A stretch of 64,000 bases of DNA. Origin: Plebeiibacterium marinum (GTDB taxonomy: Bacteria; Bacteroidota; Bacteroidia; Bacteroidales; Marinilabiliaceae). Both the position numbers and the translations under genes were made by a program. The stretch is taken from positions 1 to 64,000 of the forward strand of contig NZ_JAPDPI010000014.1 of assembly GCF_026013615.1 (NCBI RefSeq), given 5' to 3'. Positions 41,601 through 50,778 of the stretch are shown piece by piece. Below the pieces are notes generated by a model. That model was not told the origin of the DNA, did not search any database, and worked only from the letters and a program-made list of their open reading frames with translations. Positions within the stretch are counted from its first letter, which is position 1, and the number at the start of each line of letters is the position of its first letter.

Positions 41601-41650
41601 GTCATCCCAATGAAAAACAAAAAGGAAAACAACCATATTATTTTTTTCAT
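38615..41650 (-). CDS. SusC/RagA family TonB-linked outer membrane porin (galactan locus)
   Basis: 1011 residues: signal peptide (ending TIFGQ), CarboxypepD_reg domain (about 23-97; GVVSTESGESLPGVSILVKG), SusC signature SLNEVVAIGYGKAKRKDLTS, plug (YVVDGVPMGNN, VDVLKDASAAAIYGSRASNG) and barrel ending in YLVGVNINF. No STN domain, which agrees with control by the HTCS at 43522 and not by a FecR/sigma pair. It lies between the surface binding lipoprotein and susD. Confidence 0.95.
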   Translation of the reverse strand: MKKIIWLFSFLFFIGMTIFGQEVKISGVVSTESGESLPGVSILVKGTTTGTITDIDGHYMLNANVNDVVVASFIGFDTKEIVITGNNTNLDIILKEASISLNEVVAIGYGKAKRKDLTSSIASVQGDEVKAMSVGNPVQALQGKAPGLQVVAGGGSPGAAPKVLIRGFTSISLSTDPLYVVDGVPMGNNLNFLNSSEIESVDVLKDASAAAIYGSRASNGVILVTTKKGSDGKPVFSADFSYGIQVLNKPFDMANAEEYATTMNQSLVNAGLGTRFDDPASLGSGTDWWGEGVNKYAPQRNASLQVTGGDEKYKYAVSLSYFDQESFYNSGNWKRITGRVTLDWKFSDKVSFGVSMNPRRELWDNTPSWYQDYLLQDPISPIYRPEEEQVGLNQYSIFQRSYYTYVWNPIARDARNFGDGGYYAITSSSYLTYKPIKNLEIKTQLSGNFKFNHTDDFIPDFTIDGAHEHQDINYVFRDHEFNRYWNWTNTATYTLQKGGHNASLMGGATFEKSYGRNIEGNKEGAPNNSELLRELVAATGTDFITGNQWESSIESFLGRFSYNYKSRYYLTATYRVDGSSKFLASNKWAGFPSASVAWRISDENFLSNLSFVDDIKLRAGWGRLGNQNLPADAYLSKLAKNYYVFGDGQGTVVNATEPAQMKNEDIKWETVEDINIGTDFTLFDNAITGSFEYYRKNTKDMIFRMPYQYYSGFPDWSYIWSNIGSMKSSGIEIALNYHGKSGDFKYDVGFTLMTSSVEATKLPYTTPVIYGNGSRTKTVVGDEPGYFFGYKTDGLFQNQFDVNSHSNDTGDLLQPYAQPGDIRFVDTNGDGELTGDDRVKLGSPWPDFTGGVNISVGYKGFDLLANLYASVGNELVNDIKKDLYSTTASESNVISGLLSDAWHGEGTSNSIPRVSHVDNNQNYDKFSDFYVEDGSYLRLKNIQLGYTLPQNISKRMGMSKCRVYVSGQNIATWTNYSGVEPEVSGDVLSFGFGGWTYPVLPTYLVGVNINF

Positions 41651-41770
41651 ATGTTTAATATTTATTCATGAACTATATCCATTGCCTGATCAATTCCGGT
41701 AAAGGACTAAGTATAAAACCCATACCCCTTTACTGAAATTGATTTCAAGCAATAAAACTCTTTATAGTAT

Positions 41771-43213
41771 CTAATCTACTTTTATAACCTTAGCCCTGTT
41801 CAAGTGACTATCAAAAATTACTCTGTAGGTAGTTCTTTCAGGAACTTCCATAGCCACATTATCACCTCCTTTTAAAACAGTTGCCTCAGGATCTACCTTT
41901 CTGTCAAACCTCCAGAAAGGCTCTGGCCACCATCCCCATGGATGCTCCGGTTGGAAAATAAACTCTACAGTTCCTTCCATATCGATTGTTTTATAGAAAC
42001 GGTAGTTGTTTTCAGGATCCCTGTCAAAAGGAATTGAAGCCCATGTTGCCCAGCTCTGATCCGGATAATCCGGGAAGCCTTTTCCTACTAACCCAAGTTT
42101 TCCAACATACTCCGACTCAATATATGAATCATCGTTTGGATACTCCATTTTTGGCTCATAATACCAGGTATCAGGAGTATACTGTTCAACACTATAGGTT
42201 AATGCCTCTAAATCAACAGTAATTTTAAAGTATCCTTTAGCATCAAGAATAATAGGCAATGCATTTTCAGGATCGTTTATCAATTTAGTCTCATCATTAG
42301 GGTCAATACCATAACAATGCGGCGCAAAACTGGTAGTTTGAGGGATAAACTTAATTTCAGTCCCTGCAGCTTCGGAATAATACTTGGCCTCAAAATTATA
42401 AGGAGCTGTTTTAGTGATTAACATTGGTACACCAAACAAGTCTGATACCAGTTCAGCATCTGTTTTTACATCGGCAAGATAAAGTTTATCAAAGTCGAAC
42501 GATGCCTTTACAATTCTATCAGCACTTACTACATTCCCTGCACTATCAGCTACAGTGAAAGAAAAATTGTATTCTCCCAACTGCGCAGGTAAAGTAGCTG
42601 TATATTGATATTCGTAATCCAGTTTCCCTGTGCCTTCAAAAGAAATACTGTCATAGTAATCTAAAGATGCTTCTTTAGCTACAAAATAACCAAGTTGACG
42701 AGCATCCGACAACAACACATGAATATCTACAGGAAGTTCTCCCTCAGGTGCCAGGGTTAAACCATTAACCGGTGACTTAACATCCAATACCGGGTTATCA
42801 AAATCACCATCCATAAAAACACTCAGCGTTTTTGTAACCTCAAGTCCACCAACATTAGTAATTGTTACATTAATATTGAACTCCTTATCTTGAGCGTCTT
42901 CAGGAATTTCAAAGGAATAATTTAAAGAATAACCTGTAATTAAATCCTCTCCTTTATATACCTGAATCGTTTTATCAAGATACCATTCATCAATATTGAT
43001 TCTGATTTTATCAATTCCCAGTTCGTCGGTCACTTCACCTCCTATAACAAAAGTCCTTCCCGGCTCGCTATGTACTTCCTCTGAAGTTAAATTGAACTGT
43101 GGGCTTGAATCTGCCACCCATTGTTTTTCATTGTCACCATCGCATGATGATAATAAGAAAAAAGCAGCAATAAAAAACACTGCATATTTTCCTAACTTTA
43201 GTTTTCTTTTCAT
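41771..43213 (-). CDS. Surface glycan-binding lipoprotein (SusE/F-position)
   Basis: A 480-residue lipoprotein (LLSSC, Cys24) made of beta-sandwich repeats: a first immunoglobulin-like domain (about 38-135), a second (about 138-235; DNPVLDVKSPVNGLTLAPEG), then SusE/F-like C-terminal modules rich in Trp and Tyr (QPEHPWGWWPEPFWRFD), likely sugar-binding. Not matched to a named family with confidence. It is the first gene of the galactan operon, upstream of susC instead of after susD, and diverges from the HTCS gene. Confidence 0.75.
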   Translation of the reverse strand: MKRKLKLGKYAVFFIAAFFLLSSCDGDNEKQWVADSSPQFNLTSEEVHSEPGRTFVIGGEVTDELGIDKIRINIDEWYLDKTIQVYKGEDLITGYSLNYSFEIPEDAQDKEFNINVTITNVGGLEVTKTLSVFMDGDFDNPVLDVKSPVNGLTLAPEGELPVDIHVLLSDARQLGYFVAKEASLDYYDSISFEGTGKLDYEYQYTATLPAQLGEYNFSFTVADSAGNVVSADRIVKASFDFDKLYLADVKTDAELVSDLFGVPMLITKTAPYNFEAKYYSEAAGTEIKFIPQTTSFAPHCYGIDPNDETKLINDPENALPIILDAKGYFKITVDLEALTYSVEQYTPDTWYYEPKMEYPNDDSYIESEYVGKLGLVGKGFPDYPDQSWATWASIPFDRDPENNYRFYKTIDMEGTVEFIFQPEHPWGWWPEPFWRFDRKVDPEATVLKGGDNVAMEVPERTTYRVIFDSHLNRAKVIKVD

Positions 43214-43521
43214 AACGTTTTTTAAAATCTGTTTAATTCCCTATTTGTAATTAAAGCGCTTACGAAGACAAAATAATCTCATAATTGAGGCATTTTTTAT
43301 TGTATTTTATTCATTTATTATGATATTTCATTCACTTACAACAAAACAATTATCAAAGCATCACAACACCCCTAAACCCTGTATTTCTGCACTTTAAGAG
43401 ACTTTTATGAATATTTATTAAGATATAATATTTAAAATGACTTATATTTAGGAACAAAGCAGATCTGTTTTTTAATATTTTTTAATTCTTTTATGATATA
43501 ATTTCTTAAAATCTCTAAATA
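43214..43521. promoter_or_regulatory. Divergent control region between binding protein operon and HTCS gene
   Basis: 308 bases, very AT-rich, without a gene. The words TTATTCATTTATTATGATATT and CATTCACTTACAACA form imperfect ATTCA direct repeats near 43305-43335, a plausible place for the HTCS AraC-type domain, and AAGCGCTT (43253-43260) is a small perfect palindrome. No clear -33/-7 pair was found. Confidence 0.4.
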
Positions 43522-46500
43522 ATGTTGAACGGACACATCATTATAAACAGTCTTAAATTGCGCATTTACTTAATTTTTGCCACTATTATTTATATACTTG
43601 GCAACTCAAGTATCGCAATTTCACAAAACCCTTATTCCACCTCCACCATCTCTGGTAACGAAGGATTACCTACCGAAGAAATCAGAAAAGTTTTTAAGGG
43701 TAGCAAGGGTTTTATGTGGTTTGCCACCCCGGAAGGACTGGTGCGTTATGATGGCTATGAATTAAAACTATATTCAACATCTACTTATCTGGCTAAAGGA
43801 CTCATAACAAATAGTTTTTCGGACATTGCCCAAAGTACTGACGGAAATTTATGGTTTGCAACAGACCATGGAATTGCAAAACTTGACATTGACAACGATC
43901 GCTTCTCGTTTTTTAACACCTTTGAAAAAAGCTGGGATTCCAAATCATACAATAAAATAAATTCAGTAACTATTGACGAATTCGATAACCTTTGGGTTGG
44001 AACTGCCGGAGATGGCGTATTAAAACTAAATACCACAGATAACAGCTACGAGGAGTTTAACAAGGAGGATACCAGAATGGGCATGACCTCTGAATGGATC
44101 ACCAAAATATATTGCGACAGCCAAAATAATATATGGATCAGTACCTGGGAAGGCAACCTTATTATTATAAACCCTAAAAAAAACATCTTTAAAACTTACG
44201 AAGGCATTGACAATCAGGTGATCTTTTCTGAAAACACACCCTACGCCATATGCGAAACAAATGATAATAAATATTGGCTGGGACTATGGGAAAAGGGCCT
44301 TATTTGCATTTCCCTTGACCAAGATTACAATATTAAAACGGAAGGACGGCACAACAACATCAGCAGCGACAATATTACTTATGACATTGATATAGACCCC
44401 AATGGTACACTTTGGCTGGGAACTACCAATGGCGTAATTCAAATTAAAAAACCACTAAATGAGATACCTGAGTTTTCTTCCATAACAGCAACCTCTTCCG
44501 AATCGTCAAATACCCCTCAATACGAAGCTTTTTCAATTTTGTGCGATGACAATGATTTTGTGTGGGCAGGCACCCTAACTGGCGTTTATCTCTCAAATCC
44601 ATACTCTCAACACTTTACAACATACAAAATCCCTATTAACTCTAAAAAACTATTAAGTCAGGCAGCTACAGCATTTACAAAAGACCCCAATAATAATCTT
44701 TTAATCGGTCTGCGCGGCTATGGTTTTGGCAAATACTCATTTTCAGACAAACGCTTTGTCCCTTATACATCCATGCCCGAATATCAAAAACTAACAGCGG
44801 ATCTAAACACCATCAATTGCTTTTTATGGGACACGGATGGTTTTTTATGGCTTGGGACAAGATACCTGGGCCTTATTAAATACGACCCGCTAACAGGAAA
44901 CTCCATCGAAATAAGCCAGGACAACACTGCCTATAATTTTGAAGCAGAATCAGTAGTTGACCTCATGCAAGATCACCTTGGAAACATATGGGCAGGCACA
45001 GAGAAAGGGCTTTATAAAATCATCAAACACTACCCTGCCGGACTTGAAAACTTTAGCTTAATAAGCTACAAGCACAAAAATGATGACCCGAACTCGATCA
45101 GCAGTAACCTCATATCAAAAATAATAGAAGACAACAACCATCAACTTTGGGTAAGCACCTTTGACAAAGGCATTAACCTGTTAAAAACAAGTCTGGAAGC
45201 CCATTTCCCTGCTCAATTCGAACACGCAGGATCAGACCATCCCCGCTTTTTAAACGTACCGCAACAGATAAGCACAATGCACAAAGGGCACGATGGAACC
45301 ATCTGGCTTGGTACCACCGGGGGCAAACTCTTAAAAAAAACACCTGATAACATCAACTTCAGCCAGGTAAAGGAAGTAGATAACATTATTGGAGAAGCCA
45401 TTTTCAGCATTATTGAAGACGACAACAGTATTTTATGGATAGCATCAAGCCTGGGAATAATCAGGCTTAGCCTTAAAGAAAACAAAGTCAGTTATTCTGT
45501 ATTTCCAAAATCAGAACAGCTATTGAATAACAATTTTATCAGGAATGCCTGTTACAAAGGCCAGGATGGAAAGATATACTTAGGTGGGAACAGAGGTTTT
45601 AATGCTTTCTATCCCGATTCTGTAAAATCAAACCCGTCCATACCTCCTGTTGCTATTACAAACATAAAACATGGCAATCAAATCATAAAAACACCTTCAA
45701 ACAATGCCCCTTTAATTATAAATCACAACTCCAATACCCTTTCATTTACCTTTTCTGCACTCTCCTATGCCTCCCCTGAAAACAACAATTATATCATTAA
45801 GCTCGAAGGTGTAGACAACGATTGGAGATACATCAGATCCTCCATCAGGGAAATTACCTATGCCAATTTAAAACCGGGTGAATACACGCTACGATACAAC
45901 GCTTCAAATAACAATGGATTATGGAGGCCCCAACCACGCAGTCTCAGGGTAATAGTAAAACCAGCCTATTACGAAACAGGATGGGCCATTAGTCTTTATT
46001 TTGGTATCATTCTCTCAACCCTTTTATATATTATTATTAAAGAGAGGAAAACTCACAAAATAATGAGAGAACTGGAAATAGAGCACATTGAACACGAGAA
46101 ATCAGAAAACCTTCTAGACTTCAAAAAACAGCTTTTTGCTAACATTTCGAATGAGTTCATCACTCCCTTAAATGTACTTAATGTATATATGGAGAACTGG
46201 AAAAACCTCAGGTCCTCACCACCCCAACAAGATCTTCTGCTTGCGCAGCGGAACATCAACAGGCTCATTAGGTTTAACAAACAGTTTTTATATTATAGCA
46301 CTGCCGAAAGTGATCAAATTCCATTAAATATTACAGTTGAAAATTTAAACAATTTTACAAGCGATGTGTGCGATAACTTTGGTCTGTTAATGAGTAAAAA
46401 GGAAATACTGTTTACACGAGACATCCAGATAAACGAAGCCTGCTTTGACACCGACAAACTCGATATTATTTTATACAACTTGCTAACATTAGCCTTAAAA

Positions 46501-47676
46501 GACACCTCATACAAAGGATTTATCAGCATCCAGGCGCATTCTGTAAACAAAAACGCCACCGATTATGCACAGTTTATCATTACCCATAACCACTTGCAAT
46601 TAAACGATGTCCCGGATGTTCTTCTCACCGATGAAAGTGAGTATATGACAGGTAACATTGGCATTGGACTGGCCATAACAAAACAGATGATTGAATTGCA
46701 TCGGGGTGAAATAAAATTCTCCACAAACAACAACGAAAGAGTGATCACATTTAACATACCCATATCACAAAATGCTTATCAGGATATAAATACAGAAAAC
46801 GGGAAAATAACCAAAGAAGATATTGGTTTCCTTAAAAACAAATTAGAAATTGAGGAGGAGGTATTAGTAAACCTAAGGAACCTGGTAAAAGAATCAGACG
46901 AAAAAAGCATTATCACCATCATTGATCCCGATCAGGATTTACGCAGGATATTAAAAAAACAACTATCACCGTTTTTTAATGTAAAGGAATTTAGTAATGC
47001 ACAAACAGGCCTAAAAAACATCTTAAAACAAACACCAGACCTGATAATTTCCGACACCCTTTCCTCTTATCCCCTTACAGGCAAAGATTTATGTAAAGAG
47101 GTGAAGAAATCCGGAAGTAACAAGGTTATTCCATTCATTATGCTATCCGGCCAGCCTTCTGAAAATGAAAGAGCTATTTGTTACAAGGCCGGTGCTGATA
47201 GTTATATTGCCAAACCCCTTGACATCAATACGCTACTTGTTAGGGTACAGAACCTTATCAATCAAAAAAACAGTTTCAAAGAGGACAAACCCGTTAGAAA
47301 CGATGCTTTTTCAAAAACGATTACAAAAGGAAAAGACAAGTTTTTAAATGAGATTAAAACCAGTGTAGAAAAGAATATTTCGAACCCAAACTTTGGTGTT
47401 GGCGATTTAGCAAGCGAACTGAACATCAGCAATTCAATGCTATATAGAAAACTAACAAACAGCATCAACTTGTCGCCAAACATGTTTATTAAAAAGATGA
47501 GACTCATAAAAGCTGTTGAGCTACTTGAAGAAACAACTTTAAATGTATCCGAAATATCAGGAGAGTGCGGCTTTAGCGACATCAGCTACTTTGGCCAGAC
47601 CTTTAAAAAAGAATATGGTGTTTCACCCTCTACATACAGAAGAAACTTCCACAAGTTCAGCAACATAAATAAATAA
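43522..47676 (+). CDS. Hybrid two-component regulator (HTCS) with degenerate kinase domain
   Basis: 1384 residues in the HTCS order: signal or anchor helix, two seven-bladed Reg_prop propellers (about 45-750; repeated NLWFAT, NLWVGT, TLWLGT), a Y_Y_Y domain (about 755-815), a membrane helix (about 821-842), HisKA, HATPase_c, receiver (about 1130-1245) and AraC-type HTH (about 1275-1384; GFSDISYFGQTFKKEYGVSP). The H-box reads ANISNEFITPL: the phosphoacceptor His is Asn877 (codon AAT at 46150). The N-box reads NLLTLALK instead of NLLSNAFK and the G1 box is lost, while G2 (GIGLAITK) remains. The receiver keeps Asp1178 and Lys1231 but its acidic pair is DPD. It should sense oligosaccharide in the periplasm and control the adjacent galactan locus. 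Confidence 0.93.
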   Translation: MLNGHIIINSLKLRIYLIFATIIYILGNSSIAISQNPYSTSTISGNEGLPTEEIRKVFKGSKGFMWFATPEGLVRYDGYELKLYSTSTYLAKGLITNSFSDIAQSTDGNLWFATDHGIAKLDIDNDRFSFFNTFEKSWDSKSYNKINSVTIDEFDNLWVGTAGDGVLKLNTTDNSYEEFNKEDTRMGMTSEWITKIYCDSQNNIWISTWEGNLIIINPKKNIFKTYEGIDNQVIFSENTPYAICETNDNKYWLGLWEKGLICISLDQDYNIKTEGRHNNISSDNITYDIDIDPNGTLWLGTTNGVIQIKKPLNEIPEFSSITATSSESSNTPQYEAFSILCDDNDFVWAGTLTGVYLSNPYSQHFTTYKIPINSKKLLSQAATAFTKDPNNNLLIGLRGYGFGKYSFSDKRFVPYTSMPEYQKLTADLNTINCFLWDTDGFLWLGTRYLGLIKYDPLTGNSIEISQDNTAYNFEAESVVDLMQDHLGNIWAGTEKGLYKIIKHYPAGLENFSLISYKHKNDDPNSISSNLISKIIEDNNHQLWVSTFDKGINLLKTSLEAHFPAQFEHAGSDHPRFLNVPQQISTMHKGHDGTIWLGTTGGKLLKKTPDNINFSQVKEVDNIIGEAIFSIIEDDNSILWIASSLGIIRLSLKENKVSYSVFPKSEQLLNNNFIRNACYKGQDGKIYLGGNRGFNAFYPDSVKSNPSIPPVAITNIKHGNQIIKTPSNNAPLIINHNSNTLSFTFSALSYASPENNNYIIKLEGVDNDWRYIRSSIREITYANLKPGEYTLRYNASNNNGLWRPQPRSLRVIVKPAYYETGWAISLYFGIILSTLLYIIIKERKTHKIMRELEIEHIEHEKSENLLDFKKQLFANISNEFITPLNVLNVYMENWKNLRSSPPQQDLLLAQRNINRLIRFNKQFLYYSTAESDQIPLNITVENLNNFTSDVCDNFGLLMSKKEILFTRDIQINEACFDTDKLDIILYNLLTLALKDTSYKGFISIQAHSVNKNATDYAQFIITHNHLQLNDVPDVLLTDESEYMTGNIGIGLAITKQMIELHRGEIKFSTNNNERVITFNIPISQNAYQDINTENGKITKEDIGFLKNKLEIEEEVLVNLRNLVKESDEKSIITIIDPDQDLRRILKKQLSPFFNVKEFSNAQTGLKNILKQTPDLIISDTLSSYPLTGKDLCKEVKKSGSNKVIPFIMLSGQPSENERAICYKAGADSYIAKPLDINTLLVRVQNLINQKNSFKEDKPVRNDAFSKTITKGKDKFLNEIKTSVEKNISNPNFGVGDLASELNISNSMLYRKLTNSINLSPNMFIKKMRLIKAVELLEETTLNVSEISGECGFSDISYFGQTFKKEYGVSPSTYRRNFHKFSNINK

Positions 47677-47689
47677 GTACAAACAAAAA

Positions 47690-47716
47690 CAGGTAGTTCC
47701 CAAAGTGAACTACCTG
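47690..47716. terminator. Bidirectional terminator between HTCS and DUF4861 genes
   Basis: Perfect 10-bp stem CAGGTAGTTC (47690-47699) / GAACTACCTG (47707-47716), 7-base loop, in the 76-base gap between convergent genes. Confidence 0.8.
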
Positions 47717-47752
47717 AATAAATAAACTATAAAACTATAAAACTACTAAATC

Positions 47753-48925
47753 TTAATTCGCTTTCGTAATTTTAAGTGGGTTGCTGATTTGACGGGCAAA
47801 CTTACTTAAATACGCTTCCCATTCTTTTTGCCCTTTAAACTGCTTACTCCCACTCCAGGCAAAACCTGTATAATATTCAACTTTGCCATCTATCACCTTT
47901 AAGTGCATCAACAAATGGCTTTTATCCTTTTCGTTGGAAACAACCTTTGAATACCCGGCATAATATTTAGGATCCACCACAATAGCATTACCGATCTCTT
48001 CGCCAAAATGCGGCGACCAATAATCTCCCCAACACGCAACAGAATCCACTCCTGTAACACCTTGGTTTTCATGCAAAGTTACCCCGGTAGTTAATGTGTC
48101 GGCACCTTTAACCTCAATAACAAACTTTGTAAAATTATTTCCCAGGTTTATGATTCCTGTTTTTGATTGGCTTACCTGCTTTTTTTCAGAACCAAACGGC
48201 GCATAAGCCAGCTCAAATGCTGTTTCAACCGGACCATTTGATAGTACATTATATCCAGTGTAGTTAAGCGAAGTAACCAATTCTCCGTCAATCATAACAC
48301 CTGTACCACCACAACCAAGACTAGGTCCAACATGGTAATTGTCCAACCCTTCGCCATGATCAATATGGTAATAACCAGGGTTTTCATCATTCCCTTTATA
48401 CCATTTATTTATAATTGAGTAATCCACTTTTTTAAGCCAACAATCTACACCACCAGACAGCGTACCACCCTCCTGGCCTTCTTCAACCATACGTTGAGCA
48501 GTTGGTCCATACACACGAAAAGCTACCTTGTCATTTTCCCAGGTAAAATCATCTGTACGTTCCGGTACAAAACGAGCGTAAGTTTTTACCTCAGAAGGTT
48601 TAACAGAAGAAACTCCCTCTTTAATAACAAAATCACGGCTTTCATTTGCACTCAACTTAACCTGAAAAAGAATTGCTTCAAAAACATTGTCTTTGTCCTT
48701 ATCTACCAATTGAGATTGGATTTCAACATTAGATGCCTTGTCGATAACCACAACACCCGTTGCCACAGACAAACTTTCGCACAGTTCCACACGAACAGTT
48801 TCTACAGTTCTATCCACATCTAGAGAGTTTGATACAGATACAACCATGCCATTGTCATTGCTGGTGCAACTACTTAAAACAAGTAGAAGCACAGCAAATA
48901 GAATATAATAAAACTGATTCTTCAT
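47753..48925 (-). CDS. DUF4861 family lipoprotein
   Basis: About 390 residues from the ATG at 48925, which gives the lipoprotein signal ending VLSSC and starts 4 bases after the kduD stop; the frame also opens at 48946, overlapping kduD. Beta-rich with DDFTWENDKVAFRVYGPTAQ, GVDCWLKKVDYSIINKWY, YYHIDHGEGLDNYHVGPSLG and a GTTL-type core, which I recognise as the DUF4861 family. Members are found beside kdu genes and polysaccharide-lyase loci, so a role in processing unsaturated uronate oligosaccharides is likely but unproven. It is the last gene of the kdu cluster. Confidence 0.8.
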   Translation of the reverse strand: MKNQFYYILFAVLLLVLSSCTSNDNGMVVSVSNSLDVDRTVETVRVELCESLSVATGVVVIDKASNVEIQSQLVDKDKDNVFEAILFQVKLSANESRDFVIKEGVSSVKPSEVKTYARFVPERTDDFTWENDKVAFRVYGPTAQRMVEEGQEGGTLSGGVDCWLKKVDYSIINKWYKGNDENPGYYHIDHGEGLDNYHVGPSLGCGGTGVMIDGELVTSLNYTGYNVLSNGPVETAFELAYAPFGSEKKQVSQSKTGIINLGNNFTKFVIEVKGADTLTTGVTLHENQGVTGVDSVACWGDYWSPHFGEEIGNAIVVDPKYYAGYSKVVSNEKDKSHLLMHLKVIDGKVEYYTGFAWSGSKQFKGQKEWEAYLSKFARQISNPLKITKAN

Positions 48926-48929
48926 AAGA

Positions 48930-49727
48930 TTAAATCTCATTTTCACCTTTTACATATCCAAAGTTGGCAAGAATACCACCATCAACATATAAAATATGGC
49001 CATTAACAAAATCGGCAGCTTTTGATGCCAGGAATAAGGCAGCATTACCTACATCCTCAGGATCTCCCCATCTTCCGGCAGGTGTACGAGTCATAACCAA
49101 ATCATTAAAAGGATGGCCATTTTCACGAATAGGAGCCGTTTGAGACGTAGCAATATAACCAGGGCCAATACCATTAATCTGTACATTGTATTTTGCCCAT
49201 TCACAGGTCATGTTTTCGGTAAGCAATTTTAATCCACCTTTAGCCGCAGCATATGCCGAAACATTCTGACGTCCATAAACACTCATCATAGAACACATGT
49301 TGATGATTTTTCCCTGGCGGCGCTCGATCATTCCCGGAGCAATCCTTTTTGCCACAATCAATGGGGCAACCAAATCAACATCCAATACCATTTCAAAATC
49401 TTTAATTGGCATATCTAAAATTGGGACACGCTTGATAATACCAGCGTTATTCACCAAAATATCAATAGGACCAACTTCTTTTTCGATAATGCTAACACCT
49501 TTATCAACATCCTCTTCCGAAGTAACGTTAAAATTCACTGTAAATACATCAATACCATCTTTAGCATATTCAGCCTTACATTCTTCTAACTTTTCGTCGT
49601 TTATATCGTTAACACATAATTTTGCACCAGCTTTTGCTAATATTTTACCACATGCCATTCCAATACCATGGGTACCACCTGTAACAAGGGCTACTTTTCC
49701 TGACAAATCAAATAATTGGTTAATCAT
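48930..49727 (-). CDS. kduD: 2-dehydro-3-deoxy-D-gluconate 5-dehydrogenase (KduD)
   Basis: A 265-residue short-chain dehydrogenase: cofactor loop TGGTHGIG (16-23), NNAG (93-96), catalytic Ser146 in CSMMS and Tyr159-x-x-x-Lys163. It interconverts 2,5-diketo-3-deoxygluconate and 2-keto-3-deoxygluconate using NAD(P)H, in the cytosol. KduI upstream supports the call over gluconate 5-dehydrogenase. It has its own palindrome (TTTGCACA-tt-TGTGCAAA at 49768-49785) in the 144-base gap before it, a candidate LacI operator. Confidence 0.9.
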   Translation of the reverse strand: MINQLFDLSGKVALVTGGTHGIGMACGKILAKAGAKLCVNDINDEKLEECKAEYAKDGIDVFTVNFNVTSEEDVDKGVSIIEKEVGPIDILVNNAGIIKRVPILDMPIKDFEMVLDVDLVAPLIVAKRIAPGMIERRQGKIINMCSMMSVYGRQNVSAYAAAKGGLKLLTENMTCEWAKYNVQINGIGPGYIATSQTAPIRENGHPFNDLVMTRTPAGRWGDPEDVGNAALFLASKAADFVNGHILYVDGGILANFGYVKGENEI

Positions 49728-49767
49728 ATCTTTAAGATTTATATATGTTTAAATTCTAAAACAATCG

Positions 49768-49785
49768 TTTGCACATTTGTGCAAA
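49768..49785 (-). promoter_or_regulatory. Candidate LacI operator upstream of kduD
   Basis: Perfect palindrome TTTGCACA-TT-TGTGCAAA, 41 bases before the kduD start. Next to it is CAATCGTTTG, the same word as in the palindrome before the lacI gene at 51801-51846. Spacing of the half sites differs by two bases between the two places. Confidence 0.55.
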
Positions 49786-49871
49786 AAATTTTAATTCATT
49801 AAAGTATGAAAGGTGTTTGGCCACTAAAAGCACCAAATCAACCTTTCACTAAAAATAATCGCAAATTAATT

Positions 49872-50708
49872 TTATTTCAATTCATTTGGCTGGCGTACAT
49901 CCATATCTGTATAATCCAGGTTTTCACCTGCCATACCCCAAATAAAAATATAATTTGAAGTCCCTGCTGCACTATGAATACTCCATGATGGAGATAAAAC
50001 TGCCTCTTCATTTTTCATCCAGATATGGCGAGTTTCTTCAGGCTGTCCCATAAAGTGACAAACTGCTTGATTTTCTGGCACTTCAAAATAAAAATACGCT
50101 TCCATCCTGCGGTTATGCGTATGTGCTGGCATAGTATTCCAAACACTTCCAGGTTTCAACTCAGTCATTCCCATTTGCAACTGGCAGGTTTCGATAACTT
50201 CCTTAATCAACAATTGGTTAATCTGGCGCTCATTAGAAGTTTCCAACGAACCTAACTGTAACACATTTGCATCGGCCAAAGTTACATGACGGCTAGGCAA
50301 AGACTTATGTGCCGGTGCCGAGTTAATATAAAGATGAGCTGGAGATGAAGCATCAACAGATTCAAAAACAACATCTTTTATACCTTGTCCCAGGTAAAGG
50401 GCTTCTTTATATTTCAAGGTATAAACCGTTCCGTCGGCTGTAATTTTAGCGTCTCCTCCAACATTGATTATACCCATTTCGCGACGGGCTAAAAAGAAAT
50501 CAGCCTTTAATTCATCATAAGTTTCCAATTTAATTGGCTTATCTGTAGGCACGGCCCCTCCTACAATATATCGGTCGTAAAAAGAATAAACCAGGTTGAT
50601 TTCACCTTCAACCATTACCTTTTCAACCAAAAATTCTTTTCTGATACGTGATGTATCATAGCTTTTCACATCTTCCGGATGTACTGCATAACGAACTTCC
50701 AAACTCAT
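49872..50708 (-). CDS. kduI: 4-deoxy-L-threo-5-hexosulose-uronate ketol-isomerase (KduI)
   Basis: 278 residues, the full length of the family. The zinc ligands fall at His196, His198, Glu203 and His245 (MPAHTHNRRMEAYFYF and SWSIHSAAG), the numbering known for the E. coli enzyme. It isomerises the open-chain 4-deoxy-5-keto-uronate formed from unsaturated uronates into 2,5-diketo-3-deoxygluconate, feeding KduD. It lies between lacI and kduD on the same strand. A 20-base tandem repeat (two copies of TTAACTACCTAAT) precedes the start. Confidence 0.95.
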   Translation of the reverse strand: MSLEVRYAVHPEDVKSYDTSRIRKEFLVEKVMVEGEINLVYSFYDRYIVGGAVPTDKPIKLETYDELKADFFLARREMGIINVGGDAKITADGTVYTLKYKEALYLGQGIKDVVFESVDASSPAHLYINSAPAHKSLPSRHVTLADANVLQLGSLETSNERQINQLLIKEVIETCQLQMGMTELKPGSVWNTMPAHTHNRRMEAYFYFEVPENQAVCHFMGQPEETRHIWMKNEEAVLSPSWSIHSAAGTSNYIFIWGMAGENLDYTDMDVRQPNELK

Positions 50709-50778
50709 AACTACCTAATTATTTAATTAACTACCTAATAATATATTTAATCGAAATATTACTTTACAAACACTAACT

